NCBI GenBank assembly: GCA_041576975.1 | Contig: JBFGJY010000033.1 | Location: forward strand, 1-26,815 | Source: JBFGJY01 sp041576975 | GTDB taxonomy: Bacteria; Pseudomonadota; Gammaproteobacteria; UBA4575 | Direction: 5' to 3' | DNA: 26,815 nt | Part shown: positions 1 through 8,718 of the stretch, one piece after another | Layout: every line of letters begins with the position of its first letter | Position numbering within the stretch: the stretch's first letter is position 1 | The notes under the pieces: generated by a model | The model's database searches: none | The model's input: the letters and a program-made list of their open reading frames with translations, nothing else | Told to the model about the DNA's origin: nothing | Program-made: the position numbers and the translations under genes

Positions 1-1190
1 ACGATCCGTCTGCACAGCTAAATATCATAGGTGATACAGGTACGGATGGTAAAACTTCGGTAAGCCAATTTATTGCACAAGCATTTAAGCAATTAAAAAT
101 TTCCTGTGGAGTAATTGGCACCCTGGGCTATGGTGTTTATCCTGATCTCGGTGCTGCAACGCATACCACGCCAGATGCAATACGCATCCAAGGCTTGCTT
201 AATCGTTTTTTTGAAAAGGGAATCTACTACGCAGTCATCGAAGCTTCATCACATGGTCTTAAGCAAGGCAGACTGAATAGTGTGGCGGTGGATACTGCTG
301 TATTTACAAATTTAGGTCGTGATCACTTTGATTACCACCCAACTTTAGAGGATTACGGCAGTTCAAAACGTATCTTATTTCAAATGCCGAATTTAAAGAA
401 TGCAGTTATTAACATAGATGATGAGTTTGGTAATCGATTGGCTAATGAGTTAAGTAAAGATGTAAATGTTGTTACATATTCTCACGACAATTACCAGCCA
501 GAGCTTGGTTCTTATATATACGCAGAAAAAATTAGTTTTACTCCGAAGATGACAAAAATAGAGTTGGGCTCAAGTTGGGGAGATGCCACTATTGAAACTC
601 AGCTTTATGGAAAATTTAATGTTAGTAATGTTCTCGCAGCCATGGGCACATTACTTGTAAGTGGGTGTTCATTTAAAGATACAATCAAGGCTCTTACTTC
701 AGTGCATACTGTGCCTGGACGTCTGGAGCCCGTTACTGGAATAAACGATGTGCCCACTGTAATTGTGGATTACGCGCATACCCCTCAAGCGCTTATAAAT
801 GTTTTGCAAGTTCTTCGTGAGCAATGTCTGGGTAAGCTTTGGTGTGTATTTGGCTGCGGTGGTGATCGTGACCCTGGCAAACGTAAATTGATGGCCAAAG
901 CAGTGGAGCAATTTGCGAATTATGCAGTGGTTACTGATGATAACCCTCGATCGGAAGATCCGGCCGCCATCGCACAACAAGTAATTTCAGGATTTTCGTC
1001 TTCAGCTAACTATTCTTTGATTCATGATCGCCGGCAGGCAATAGCATATGCAATAAATAGTGCGGCGTGTGAAGATACGGTATTGATTGCAGGCAAGGGG
1101 CATGAAGCAGTGCAAATCATTAATGATGTGTATGTGCCCTTTGATGATAAAAAAATTGCGACAACCTATTTACAAAAATATAAGCAATGA
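1..1190 (+). CDS. murE: MurE, UDP-MurNAc-L-Ala-D-Glu:meso-diaminopimelate ligase (5' partial)
   Basis: Cytoplasmic ATP-dependent ligase that adds meso-diaminopimelate to UDP-MurNAc-L-Ala-D-Glu. The reading frame is open from base 3, so the window edge removes roughly the first 100 residues; 395 remain. In fragment numbering, the ATP-binding loop GDTGTDGKTS lies at residues 10-19. A lysine at about 122 (SSKR) sits where the family has its carbamylated Lys, and DNPR at 313-316 is the motif that marks diaminopimelate rather than lysine specificity. The VPGRLEPV segment of Mur ligases is also present. The P-loop reads TGTDGKT where most MurE proteins have TGTNGKT. The stop overlaps the murF start by 4 nt (ATGA), indicating translational coupling. 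A TTG at 195 is only an internal codon. Identity is very secure. Confidence 0.97.
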   Translation, partial: DPSAQLNIIGDTGTDGKTSVSQFIAQAFKQLKISCGVIGTLGYGVYPDLGAATHTTPDAIRIQGLLNRFFEKGIYYAVIEASSHGLKQGRLNSVAVDTAVFTNLGRDHFDYHPTLEDYGSSKRILFQMPNLKNAVINIDDEFGNRLANELSKDVNVVTYSHDNYQPELGSYIYAEKISFTPKMTKIELGSSWGDATIETQLYGKFNVSNVLAAMGTLLVSGCSFKDTIKALTSVHTVPGRLEPVTGINDVPTVIVDYAHTPQALINVLQVLREQCLGKLWCVFGCGGDRDPGKRKLMAKAVEQFANYAVVTDDNPRSEDPAAIAQQVISGFSSSANYSLIHDRRQAIAYAINSAACEDTVLIAGKGHEAVQIINDVYVPFDDKKIATTYLQKYKQ

Positions 1191-2551
1191 AGTTCAATCT
1201 TAGCGAAATTGCACAGATCACAAATGGTCAATTAGTTGGCCACGATATGGTTGTAGTAGGTGTATCTACCGATACGCGTAGCTTACAAGATGGAAATTTA
1301 TTTGTTGCCTTAGTGGGAGAAAAATTCAATCCTCATAATTTAATTGAAACAGGGAAAGCAGATCTTGCAGGTGCGGTATTAGTGGAACATCAGGTGAAAA
1401 CCGAACGCCCGCAAATAATAGTGCAAAAAACCTATGTTGCTTTGCAAGAGTTAGCGAGCGCATGGCGTAATAAATTCAATATACCTGTAATTGGAGTTAC
1501 GGGTTCAAATGGAAAAACCTCTGTCAAAGAATTAGTCAAACAAATATTAACTACACAAGGAGATGTATTAGCCACTAGCGGTAATCTAAATAATCATATC
1601 GGTGTGCCTCTTACGTTATTTGGTTTAAATGAGAGCCATTATTATGCAGTTATAGAAATGGGCGCTAATCATGCAGGTGAAATTGCAACCCTCACGCAGT
1701 TAGCGAATCCAGATGTAGGTGTAGTAACGAATATTGGGCCGGCACATTTGGAAGGATTTGGCTCTGTAGAAGGGGTAGCGCGTGCTAAAGCTGAGCTGTA
1801 CCGATATCTAAATCCGCAAGGTATTGCTGTAGTTAATGCCGATGAACCTTATCAGCAACTTTGGCAAGAAGATATCGGAGAACGCATGCAGATAACATTT
1901 GGCATCGAACAGGATGCGGATGTGTCAGGCAATATAATTGATTTAGATCTAATAAATATTACCGCTCCTATAGGAGAAATTCGTGTACAACTGCAAGCAC
2001 TTGGTCAACATGCTTTATACAACGCATTGGCTGCTACTGCAGTGTGTCTAGGTCTCGGAGTTGATCTCGAAGCTATACAAACAGGACTTGAGGCCACCAA
2101 ACCTGTGCCAGGCCGTTTGGTTCGACTTAAGGGTATTGGTGGTGCTTGTATATTAGATGACACCTATAACGCTAACCCTGCTTCATTGTTTGTTGCCTTA
2201 GATGTTCAGGCACAAGAGGCAGGCGAACATTGGTTGGTATTAGGAGATATGGGTGAATTAGGTAATGAAAGTATTGCCTTGCACAAAAAAGCTGGAGAAA
2301 TGGCAAAGCAATATGGAATTACACGTTTATTTGGAGTTGGTGAATTAGTAAAACATACGGTAGATGCTTTTGGTCCTGGTGCGGAGCATTTTTCAAATCA
2401 TGAAACTGTTATAGAGGTTTTACAAGATGAATTATATGAAAAGGTTTGTGTGCTGATTAAAGGTTCGCGTGCCATGCATTTAGAAAAAATTGTTGCGGGA
2501 TTACGTTCGAATGTGAATTCAGAGGTTGCTTATAACGAGCATGCTGCTTGA
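1187..2551 (+). CDS. murF: MurF, UDP-MurNAc-tripeptide:D-Ala-D-Ala ligase
   Basis: Cytoplasmic ligase that attaches D-alanyl-D-alanine to UDP-MurNAc-tripeptide, giving the pentapeptide precursor used by MraY. The 454-residue length is normal for the family. Visible motifs are STDTR near residue 27 in the N-terminal substrate domain, the ATP loop GVTGSNGKT at 103-111, EMGANHAGEI near 157-166, TNIGPAHLE at 181-189 and DDTYNANP at 324-331, a MurF hallmark. The ATG overlaps the murE stop by 4 nt and the gene's end overlaps the chosen mraY start by 11 nt, so it is a coupled operon member. Its substrate D-Ala-D-Ala is supplied by Ddl, encoded further downstream. Confidence 0.98.
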   Translation: MKFNLSEIAQITNGQLVGHDMVVVGVSTDTRSLQDGNLFVALVGEKFNPHNLIETGKADLAGAVLVEHQVKTERPQIIVQKTYVALQELASAWRNKFNIPVIGVTGSNGKTSVKELVKQILTTQGDVLATSGNLNNHIGVPLTLFGLNESHYYAVIEMGANHAGEIATLTQLANPDVGVVTNIGPAHLEGFGSVEGVARAKAELYRYLNPQGIAVVNADEPYQQLWQEDIGERMQITFGIEQDADVSGNIIDLDLINITAPIGEIRVQLQALGQHALYNALAATAVCLGLGVDLEAIQTGLEATKPVPGRLVRLKGIGGACILDDTYNANPASLFVALDVQAQEAGEHWLVLGDMGELGNESIALHKKAGEMAKQYGITRLFGVGELVKHTVDAFGPGAEHFSNHETVIEVLQDELYEKVCVLIKGSRAMHLEKIVAGLRSNVNSEVAYNEHAA

Positions 2552-3623
2552 ATTATTTCAATACCTCGAAGAATTTCATTCTGGCTTTAATGTATTCCAG
2601 TATTTAACTTTGCGTTCCATCTTAGGCGTACTTACTGCTTTGATGATCTGTTTTCTCACAGGTCCGATGATGATTCGTAAATTAAGTAGTTATAGCGTCA
2701 GCCAAAATGTTAGAGATGATGGTCCTCATACTCATTTTGCTAAAGCTGGAACACCGACCATGGGTGGAGCGTTTCTTTTAGTGGCAATACTTATTAGTGC
2801 TTTGTTATGGAGTGATCTCTCAAATCGGTATGTATGGTTTGTATTAGGAACAACTTTTTTGTTTGGTCTAGTAGGTGCAGTTGACGATATTAAAAAATTA
2901 TTAAGCGGTTCAAGCAAAGGACTAACTGCGAAAAGTAAATATTTTTGGCAATCTGCAATAGGTATTGGTATTGCCATACTCCTTTTTTACACCGCAAAAA
3001 TACCAGTGGAAACAAATTTATATGTTCCGTTTTTTAAAAATATTGTAATACCTTTAGGGGCGTGGTTTGTATTACTGACTTATTTTGTGATCGTCGGCTC
3101 TAGTAACGCGGTTAATTTCACAGATGGCTTAGATGGTCTAGCTATCATGCCAGTAGTAATGGTTGCGGGTGCATTGGGCGTGTTTGCATATTTAAGTGGT
3201 AACGTTAATTTTTCAAATTATCTTGTCATACCGCATTTGCCTCTGGCCGGCGAACTGGTTGTATTTTGTGGTGCAATAGTGGGCGCGGGACTAGGATTTC
3301 TTTGGTTCAATGCCTATCCGGCACAAGTGTTTATGGGCGATGTGGGTGCATTAGCACTCGGTGCAGCGGTGGGTGTGCTAGCAGTTTTAGTACGTCAAGA
3401 AATCGTACTAATGATTATGGGTGGGGTATTTGTGCTTGAAACAGTATCCGTGATGATTCAAGTAGTGTCTTTTAAGCTTACTGGCAAACGAATTTTCCAG
3501 ATGGCGCCATTGCACCATCACTTTGAATTGAAGGGTTGGCCAGAGCCAAGGGTAATTGTGCGTTTTTGGATTATCACCGTAGTTTTAGTGTTAATTGGTT
3601 TGGCAACCCTAAAAATACGGTAA
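2541..3623 (+). CDS. mraY: MraY, phospho-MurNAc-pentapeptide translocase
   Basis: Integral membrane enzyme that transfers phospho-MurNAc-pentapeptide from UDP to undecaprenyl phosphate, making lipid I. The ATG at 2541 gives 360 residues, the family's usual length. It begins MLLELFQYLEEFHSGFNVFQ, which aligns with the family N-terminus through the SGFNVF segment. An in-frame TTG at 2526 would add five residues but is less plausible. Seen in order are GTPTMGG near residue 70-76, the active-site Asp pair D115-D116 (VGAVDD), NFTDGLDGLA at 192-201, FMGDVGA with D267, and the histidine motif HHHFELKGWPEPRV starting at 325. About ten hydrophobic segments are evident. The gene overlaps murF by 11 nt and is followed by murD after 6 nt. 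Confidence 0.97.
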   Translation: MLLELFQYLEEFHSGFNVFQYLTLRSILGVLTALMICFLTGPMMIRKLSSYSVSQNVRDDGPHTHFAKAGTPTMGGAFLLVAILISALLWSDLSNRYVWFVLGTTFLFGLVGAVDDIKKLLSGSSKGLTAKSKYFWQSAIGIGIAILLFYTAKIPVETNLYVPFFKNIVIPLGAWFVLLTYFVIVGSSNAVNFTDGLDGLAIMPVVMVAGALGVFAYLSGNVNFSNYLVIPHLPLAGELVVFCGAIVGAGLGFLWFNAYPAQVFMGDVGALALGAAVGVLAVLVRQEIVLMIMGGVFVLETVSVMIQVVSFKLTGKRIFQMAPLHHHFELKGWPEPRVIVRFWIITVVLVLIGLATLKIR

Positions 3624-3629
3624 TACAAA

Positions 3630-4985
3630 ATGGGATTTGCGTTGCAAGAACACATACCAGACAGAAACTATGAAACAGTAATCGTAGGACTTGGCGAAAC
3701 CGGGTTGTCTGTTGCAGCATATTTAAATAGTCAGGGTGTACCATTCGTGGCGCTAGACACGCGTAACGACCCGCCTCAACTCAATACATTTAAACAAAGG
3801 TTTCCAAATGCTGAGGTTTATTTAGGAGAGTTATCAACGAATTCATTGCAAAGAGCCAAGCAAGTAATAGTAAGCCCTGGAATAGATTTAAATAATAAAG
3901 TCATTCAGTTTGTAGTAGCTCAAGGCGCAGCATGCTTTGGAGATATCGAGTTATTTGTTAACAGCACGCAGACACCAATAGTTGCCATTACTGGGTCGAA
4001 TGGCAAAAGCACAGTAACAAGTTTAATTACTGAAATGTCAAAGTGTGCGGGAAAGCGCGCGTATTCGGGTGGGAACTTAGGTCCGCCCGCACTGGAGTTG
4101 CTTAAATACGATGATGCTGAATTGTTTGTGTTGGAATTATCAAGCTTTCAACTTGAATCTACTCACTCATTAACACCCCAAGTCAGTGCGGTATTAAATA
4201 TATCAGCAGATCATTTGGATCGACATGAAAGTATAGAGAGTTATGCTTGTGTAAAGGCGCAAATTTATGATCACGCAGATTTTTGTGTTGTGAACCGTGA
4301 TGACGAGTTTGTTTCAAAAATGAAAACATCAGGAACGGTTATAAGTTTTGGTTTAGACCATCCAGCTGATGATGAGTTTGGTTTAGTTCATGATGCTAAG
4401 CATTCATTTTTAGCGAAAGGTGATAATTTACTATTAGCTACCAGCGAGATTCCGATGCAAGGCGAATCGGGAATTTTAAATTCGCTTGCAGCATTAGCAA
4501 TAGGGGACGCACTGGGCTTATCTTTAGATAAAATGTTAATAGCCCTAAAAAAGTTTAAAGGGCTACCGCATCGTTTTTCACTGGTGGGCGAATCGCAAGG
4601 CGTGTCATGGTTTAATGATTCCAAGGGAACCAATATTGGAGCCACGATTAGTTCTTTGCGAGGTTTGAAAGATAATATTATTTTATTAGCAGGTGGAATA
4701 TTTAAAGGTGGAGATTTAAATCTTTTACACAAAGCCGTAGCTAAATATACAAAGCATGTAATCTTATTTGGGCAAGATTCAAGCATATTAGAAGAAGCAC
4801 TAAGTGGTGCTACATCCCTACATTCAGCAAATTCAATGCGTGATGCTGTTACTATTGCACGTGATCTTTCTAAATCAGGTGATAAAGTTTTGTTATCCCC
4901 TGCTTGCGCTAGTTTTGATATGTATGAAAATTATATTGCGCGTGGGGAAGATTTTGAATCTTGTGTACAGGAGCTTGCTTTATGA
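3630..4985 (+). CDS. murD: MurD, UDP-MurNAc-L-Ala:D-glutamate ligase
   Basis: Cytoplasmic ligase adding D-glutamate to UDP-MurNAc-L-Ala. The product is 451 residues, close to the family norm. The N-terminal Rossmann-like segment VIVGLGETGLS (about 17-27) binds UDP. The ATP loop AITGSNGKST lies at 119-128. Further family segments are GGNLGPP (147-153), ELSSFQLE, LNISADHLDRH and WFNDSKGTN. The C-terminal part contains LLAGGIFKGGD and LLSPACASFDMY, typical of MurD. The ATG lies 6 nt after mraY, and the TGA overlaps the ftsW ATG by 4 nt. A 63-codon open frame within the 3' end in another frame is a shadow. Confidence 0.97.
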   Translation: MGFALQEHIPDRNYETVIVGLGETGLSVAAYLNSQGVPFVALDTRNDPPQLNTFKQRFPNAEVYLGELSTNSLQRAKQVIVSPGIDLNNKVIQFVVAQGAACFGDIELFVNSTQTPIVAITGSNGKSTVTSLITEMSKCAGKRAYSGGNLGPPALELLKYDDAELFVLELSSFQLESTHSLTPQVSAVLNISADHLDRHESIESYACVKAQIYDHADFCVVNRDDEFVSKMKTSGTVISFGLDHPADDEFGLVHDAKHSFLAKGDNLLLATSEIPMQGESGILNSLAALAIGDALGLSLDKMLIALKKFKGLPHRFSLVGESQGVSWFNDSKGTNIGATISSLRGLKDNIILLAGGIFKGGDLNLLHKAVAKYTKHVILFGQDSSILEEALSGATSLHSANSMRDAVTIARDLSKSGDKVLLSPACASFDMYENYIARGEDFESCVQELAL

Positions 4986-6151
4986 AAACATCTAAGCAAG
5001 CAGCTCGGCAATTCTCTACCAACATAGGTATCAAATTAGCGAAGCATTGTGATCCCGCGCTTATGATGTCAGCAATGCTGCTTTTGGGTATAGGCTTAGT
5101 GATGGTGGCATCTTCATCGATCGAGATTGCTGATCGCGCAACAGAAGATCCACTGTACTATTTTAAACGTCAATTTATTTTTGCATTGCTAGGTGTATTT
5201 GCCGGTATATTGCTCACTAAGATTCGACTAACGCATTGGGAAAATTCAGGTATGGCACTGTTGTTTTTTATGGTGTGTATTTTAGTGCTCATTTTAATAC
5301 CTGGCTTAGGTAGAACGGTTAATGGAAGTACACGTTGGTTAGAGTTAGGCCCATTTGGGTTACAAGTGTCTGAAGTAGTCAAGTTGTTACTCATAATATA
5401 TCTTGCAGGATATGTAGTAAGGCAGGGAAAGCAAATTCGAGAGTCGTTTGTTGGATTTATAAAACCTGTGATTATACTTGTCATCCTTTTTACCTTGCTA
5501 CTACTTGAACCTGATTTTGGCGCAGCAATTGTTATCTTAACTACTGCTTTAGGGATGCTTTATTTAGCCGGTGTCAAGATATGGAAATTTGGAATCTTAC
5601 TGTCTGCGTCTGCTGTCTCTATAGCATTTGTTGCGATTTCTTCACCTTATCGTGTTGAACGCTTAACAGCATTTTTAAATCCGTGGTCAGACCCATTTGG
5701 TTCTGGATTTCAACTTACACAATCATTAATTGCAATTGGTAGTGGTGCGTGGACGGGTTTGGGTTTGGGGGCAAGTGTACAAAAGTTATTTTATTTACCA
5801 GAGGCACATACTGACTTTGTTTTTGCAGTTATCGCTGAAGAATTAGGCTTAATAGGTGTTACTGCAGTTTTAGCTTTGTATATAGTTCTAATATATAGAT
5901 GCTTTGCAATTGGTAAGTTGGTTGAAAAACAAGGCATGAGATTTGGGGCACAAATTAGTTATGGAATAGGGATTTGGCTAGGACTACAAGTGTTTATCAA
6001 TATAGGTGTGAATATGGGCGTGTTGCCAACAAAAGGATTGACGTTGCCATTGATCAGTGCTGGAGGTAGTAGTTTATTGGTCGTTTGTATGGCGATTGGT
6101 CTTATCACACGCGTGTATATTGAAGGTGTTGCAAAGTTTCCGCTTCGATAA
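4982..6151 (+). CDS. ftsW: FtsW, septal peptidoglycan glycosyltransferase (SEDS family)
   Basis: Polytopic inner-membrane SEDS protein that polymerises lipid II at the septum together with a class B penicillin-binding protein (FtsI). The ATG at 4982 is preceded by AGGAG at about 4970, so I prefer it over an upstream in-frame TTG at 4961; it gives 389 residues. About ten hydrophobic segments are visible. Diagnostic segments are NGSTRWLELGPFGLQVSE (114-131), PDFGAA, FQLTQSLIAIGSGAWTGLGLG (243-263), PEAHTDFVFAVIAEELG (273-289) and PTKGLTLPLISAGGSS (349-364). D278 in AHTDF corresponds to the proposed catalytic aspartate of SEDS proteins. The start overlaps the murD stop as ATGA. FtsW rather than RodA is inferred from the dcw context and length. 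Confidence 0.96.
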   Translation: MKTSKQAARQFSTNIGIKLAKHCDPALMMSAMLLLGIGLVMVASSSIEIADRATEDPLYYFKRQFIFALLGVFAGILLTKIRLTHWENSGMALLFFMVCILVLILIPGLGRTVNGSTRWLELGPFGLQVSEVVKLLLIIYLAGYVVRQGKQIRESFVGFIKPVIILVILFTLLLLEPDFGAAIVILTTALGMLYLAGVKIWKFGILLSASAVSIAFVAISSPYRVERLTAFLNPWSDPFGSGFQLTQSLIAIGSGAWTGLGLGASVQKLFYLPEAHTDFVFAVIAEELGLIGVTAVLALYIVLIYRCFAIGKLVEKQGMRFGAQISYGIGIWLGLQVFINIGVNMGVLPTKGLTLPLISAGGSSLLVVCMAIGLITRVYIEGVAKFPLR

Positions 6152-6172
6152 TGTTAAATACTTAAACATTTC

Positions 6173-7294
6173 ATGAGATATACACGTTCTCCAGTTATGA
6201 TTCTTGCCGGTGGTACAGGTGGTCATGTGTTTCCTGCGCTTGCAGTGGCAAAGAAAATTGAGCAGCAAAGTGTCCCTATTATTTGGATAGGTACAAAAAA
6301 AGGTATTGAGTCAAAAGTAGTAACAAAAGCAGGATTTCGACTTGAGTGTATTTTTGTAAGTGGTCTTCGTGGCAAAGGTATGACAACTTATTTAATTGCG
6401 CCCGTTAAATTAACTTTAGCAGGACTGCAAGCAGTTTGGTTGTTACTCAAGTATCGGCCATGTGCAGTTTTAGGTATGGGCGGATTCGTTGCTGGCCCTG
6501 TTGGATTGATGGCGGTTTTACTGCGACGGCCATTAATAATTCATGAACAAAATGCAATCGCAGGATTAACAAATCGCATGCTCGCACCATTTGCCAAGCG
6601 CATCCTAACTGGATTTCCTAGTACATTTGTACGTAAAAATGCAGAAGTCGTTGGTAATCCAGTACGCGCAGAAATTTCGCAAATTCAGCGCAAACATGCA
6701 ATTGCTGAGCCTATAAATAGGCCTATACGAGTTCTTGTAATTGGAGGAAGCTTGGGTGCTCAAGCATTCAATAAAATTATACCTGCTGCATTAGCGCAAA
6801 TTCATGTAGATGAACGCCCAGAGGTTTGGCACCAAACCGGCGAACATAAACTTCAATATACACAAGAGGAATATAAAGCATATGGTGTAGAGGCATGTGT
6901 AGATGCATTTATCGATGCAATGCATGATGCTTACGCGTGGGCAGATATAGTAATTTGCCGGGCCGGGGCAATTACCGTTGCAGAGCTAGCGATAGCAGGT
7001 GTTGGCGCAATATTCGTACCATATCCTCACGCGGTGGATGATCATCAAACTGTTAATGCTACTGCATTAGCGAATGCTGGCGCAGCATTTTTGATTCAAG
7101 AACGTGAACTAAATGAAACGATCTTAGCTAAATTGCTGCGTGATATTTCAAATAATCGCTCTAAACTTAAAGTTATTGCGCAAACCGTACGTAATTTCGC
7201 AAAACCACAGGCTGCAGATGATGTTGCAAAAATTTGTTTACAAGCTTGTTTAGAAAAAAGCAATGACAGGATTGGTCTCGCAAAAGATTTTTAG
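6173..7294 (+). CDS. murG: MurG, UDP-GlcNAc:lipid I N-acetylglucosaminyltransferase
   Basis: Peripheral inner-membrane GT28-family glycosyltransferase that converts lipid I to lipid II on the cytoplasmic face. The product is 373 residues, slightly longer than the usual 350-360. The glycine-rich loop GGTGGHVFPALA begins at residue 13. GMGGFVAGP (about 102-110), HEQNAIAGLTN, GNPVR and the second glycine-rich stretch GGSLGAQAFN follow. The donor-binding segment CRAGAITVAEL is present, and YPHAVDDHQTVNA is a further family signature. The ATG lies 21 nt after ftsW without a clear Shine-Dalgarno sequence. An internal ATG at codon 9 would still retain the first glycine loop, so the start is slightly uncertain. 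murC follows after only 2 nt. Confidence 0.97.
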   Translation: MRYTRSPVMILAGGTGGHVFPALAVAKKIEQQSVPIIWIGTKKGIESKVVTKAGFRLECIFVSGLRGKGMTTYLIAPVKLTLAGLQAVWLLLKYRPCAVLGMGGFVAGPVGLMAVLLRRPLIIHEQNAIAGLTNRMLAPFAKRILTGFPSTFVRKNAEVVGNPVRAEISQIQRKHAIAEPINRPIRVLVIGGSLGAQAFNKIIPAALAQIHVDERPEVWHQTGEHKLQYTQEEYKAYGVEACVDAFIDAMHDAYAWADIVICRAGAITVAELAIAGVGAIFVPYPHAVDDHQTVNATALANAGAAFLIQERELNETILAKLLRDISNNRSKLKVIAQTVRNFAKPQAADDVAKICLQACLEKSNDRIGLAKDF

Positions 7295-7296
7295 TT

Positions 7297-8715
7297 ATGA
7301 CATTTAATATTGGGCATTTTGCAACACGTAGAATCAAGCATGTACATTTTGTTGGTATTGGCGGATCGGGCATGGGAGGGATTGCCGAAGTCATGGTGAA
7401 TTTGGGGTATGGTGTGTATGGCTCTGACATACAAAATAATGTCATGACACAGCGATTAGGTAAGTTGGGTGCAACAATTTTTACTCAACATGATGCAAGC
7501 AACATCGAAGGTGCAGATGTAGTTGTTATGTCTAGTGCTGTAACTGAGGACAATCCTGAGATAGTAGCCGCGCGCGAAAAACGCATTCCTATTGTACCCC
7601 GTGCTGAGATGTTGGCGGAATTGATGCGTTTTCGTTATGGCATTGCGGTTGCTGGCAGTCATGGAAAAACAACTACTACAAGCCTCATTGCATCAATTCT
7701 TGCCACAGCAAATTTAGATCCTACATTTATTGTTGGTGGTCGTGTGAACAGCTTCGCGAGCCATTCAAAACTTGGGACTGGACAATATTTAGTTGCTGAG
7801 GCTGATGAAAGTGATGCGTCGTTTTTGTATTTGCAACCAATTATGTCAGTTGTTACCAATATTGATTCAGATCATCTTCCTGCTTACGGTGGTGACTTTA
7901 ATAAATTACAAGATGCTTTTTTACAATTTATCCATCACCTTCCATTTTACGGGATGACGGTTTTATGTAGTGAAGATGAAACTATTAATAAATTGTTGCC
8001 AAAAATTTCGCGTCCGTATGTAACGTATGGATTTTCTGAGGACGCAGACTATCAAATATCTGATGTTGAGAGTTCTGGTACGCAGACGAAATTCACGTTA
8101 AATCGTCCTGGCAAACAGTCCGCGATTAAATTTGTGCTGAATTTACCAGGTATACATAATGTGCTAAATGCGGCAGCTGCAGCAATTATTACGCTACAGC
8201 TTGATATTAAAGAGGGGTATATACAATCTGCATTTCAAAGTTTTCAAGGAATTGCGCGACGATTTCAAACCTATTCAAATATTTGTATCAATAATAAACA
8301 TATTCAATTAGTAGATGATTATGGACATCACCCTACTGAGATAGCGGCCACAATGATAGCTGCTCGTGAAGCTTGGCCAGAACGAAGATTAGTTGTGTTA
8401 TTTCAGCCGCACCGCTTTTCACGTACTCGCGATTTGTTTGACGACTTTGTACGTGTTTTAAACGAGGCAGACATATTAATGTTATGCGAAGTTTATGCAG
8501 CTAGCGAGACGCCGATTGCAGGTGCAGATAGCCATGCTTTAAGCCGTGCATTACGAGCACGTGGGAAACTTGATCCGATATTAGTTAAGGATTTGTCAGA
8601 AATTCAGATGACGCTTGAGCACGTAATACAAGATAGCGATGTTTTATTGACTTTAGGTGCAGGGAGCATTGGTAGTATTGCACAGAGTTTAAGTGAATCT
8701 TTTGCAACACATTAA
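7297..8715 (+). CDS. murC: MurC, UDP-MurNAc:L-alanine ligase
   Basis: Cytoplasmic ligase adding the first amino acid, L-alanine, to UDP-MurNAc. It has 472 residues, normal for the family. The N-terminal nucleotide fold shows HFVGIGGSGMGGIAE (17-31). The ATP loop AGSHGKTTTTS is at 119-129. Other MurC segments are EADESDASF, TNIDSDHLPAYGGDF, GIARRFQ and DDYGHHPTEIAAT, then LFQPHRFSRTRDL in the C-terminal domain. LTLGAGSIG near the end is also typical. The gene is packed between murG (2-nt gap) and murB (3-nt gap). MurB makes its substrate and MurD uses its product. Confidence 0.98.
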   Translation: MTFNIGHFATRRIKHVHFVGIGGSGMGGIAEVMVNLGYGVYGSDIQNNVMTQRLGKLGATIFTQHDASNIEGADVVVMSSAVTEDNPEIVAAREKRIPIVPRAEMLAELMRFRYGIAVAGSHGKTTTTSLIASILATANLDPTFIVGGRVNSFASHSKLGTGQYLVAEADESDASFLYLQPIMSVVTNIDSDHLPAYGGDFNKLQDAFLQFIHHLPFYGMTVLCSEDETINKLLPKISRPYVTYGFSEDADYQISDVESSGTQTKFTLNRPGKQSAIKFVLNLPGIHNVLNAAAAAIITLQLDIKEGYIQSAFQSFQGIARRFQTYSNICINNKHIQLVDDYGHHPTEIAATMIAAREAWPERRLVVLFQPHRFSRTRDLFDDFVRVLNEADILMLCEVYAASETPIAGADSHALSRALRARGKLDPILVKDLSEIQMTLEHVIQDSDVLLTLGAGSIGSIAQSLSESFATH

Positions 8716-8718
8716 TAT

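Noticed and set aside
195..1190. MurE start at TTG 195
   Set aside because: The frame is open back to base 3 and codes the MurE ATP loop, so the gene is truncated by the window edge rather than starting at 195.
4388..4786. 132-codon reverse frame opposite murD
   Set aside because: Antisense shadow; low-complexity composition typical of a mirror frame and no start signals.
6152..6172. Imperfect inverted repeat between ftsW and murG
   Set aside because: Short AT-rich stem with an internal mismatch and no T tract; expected by chance in AT-rich DNA.
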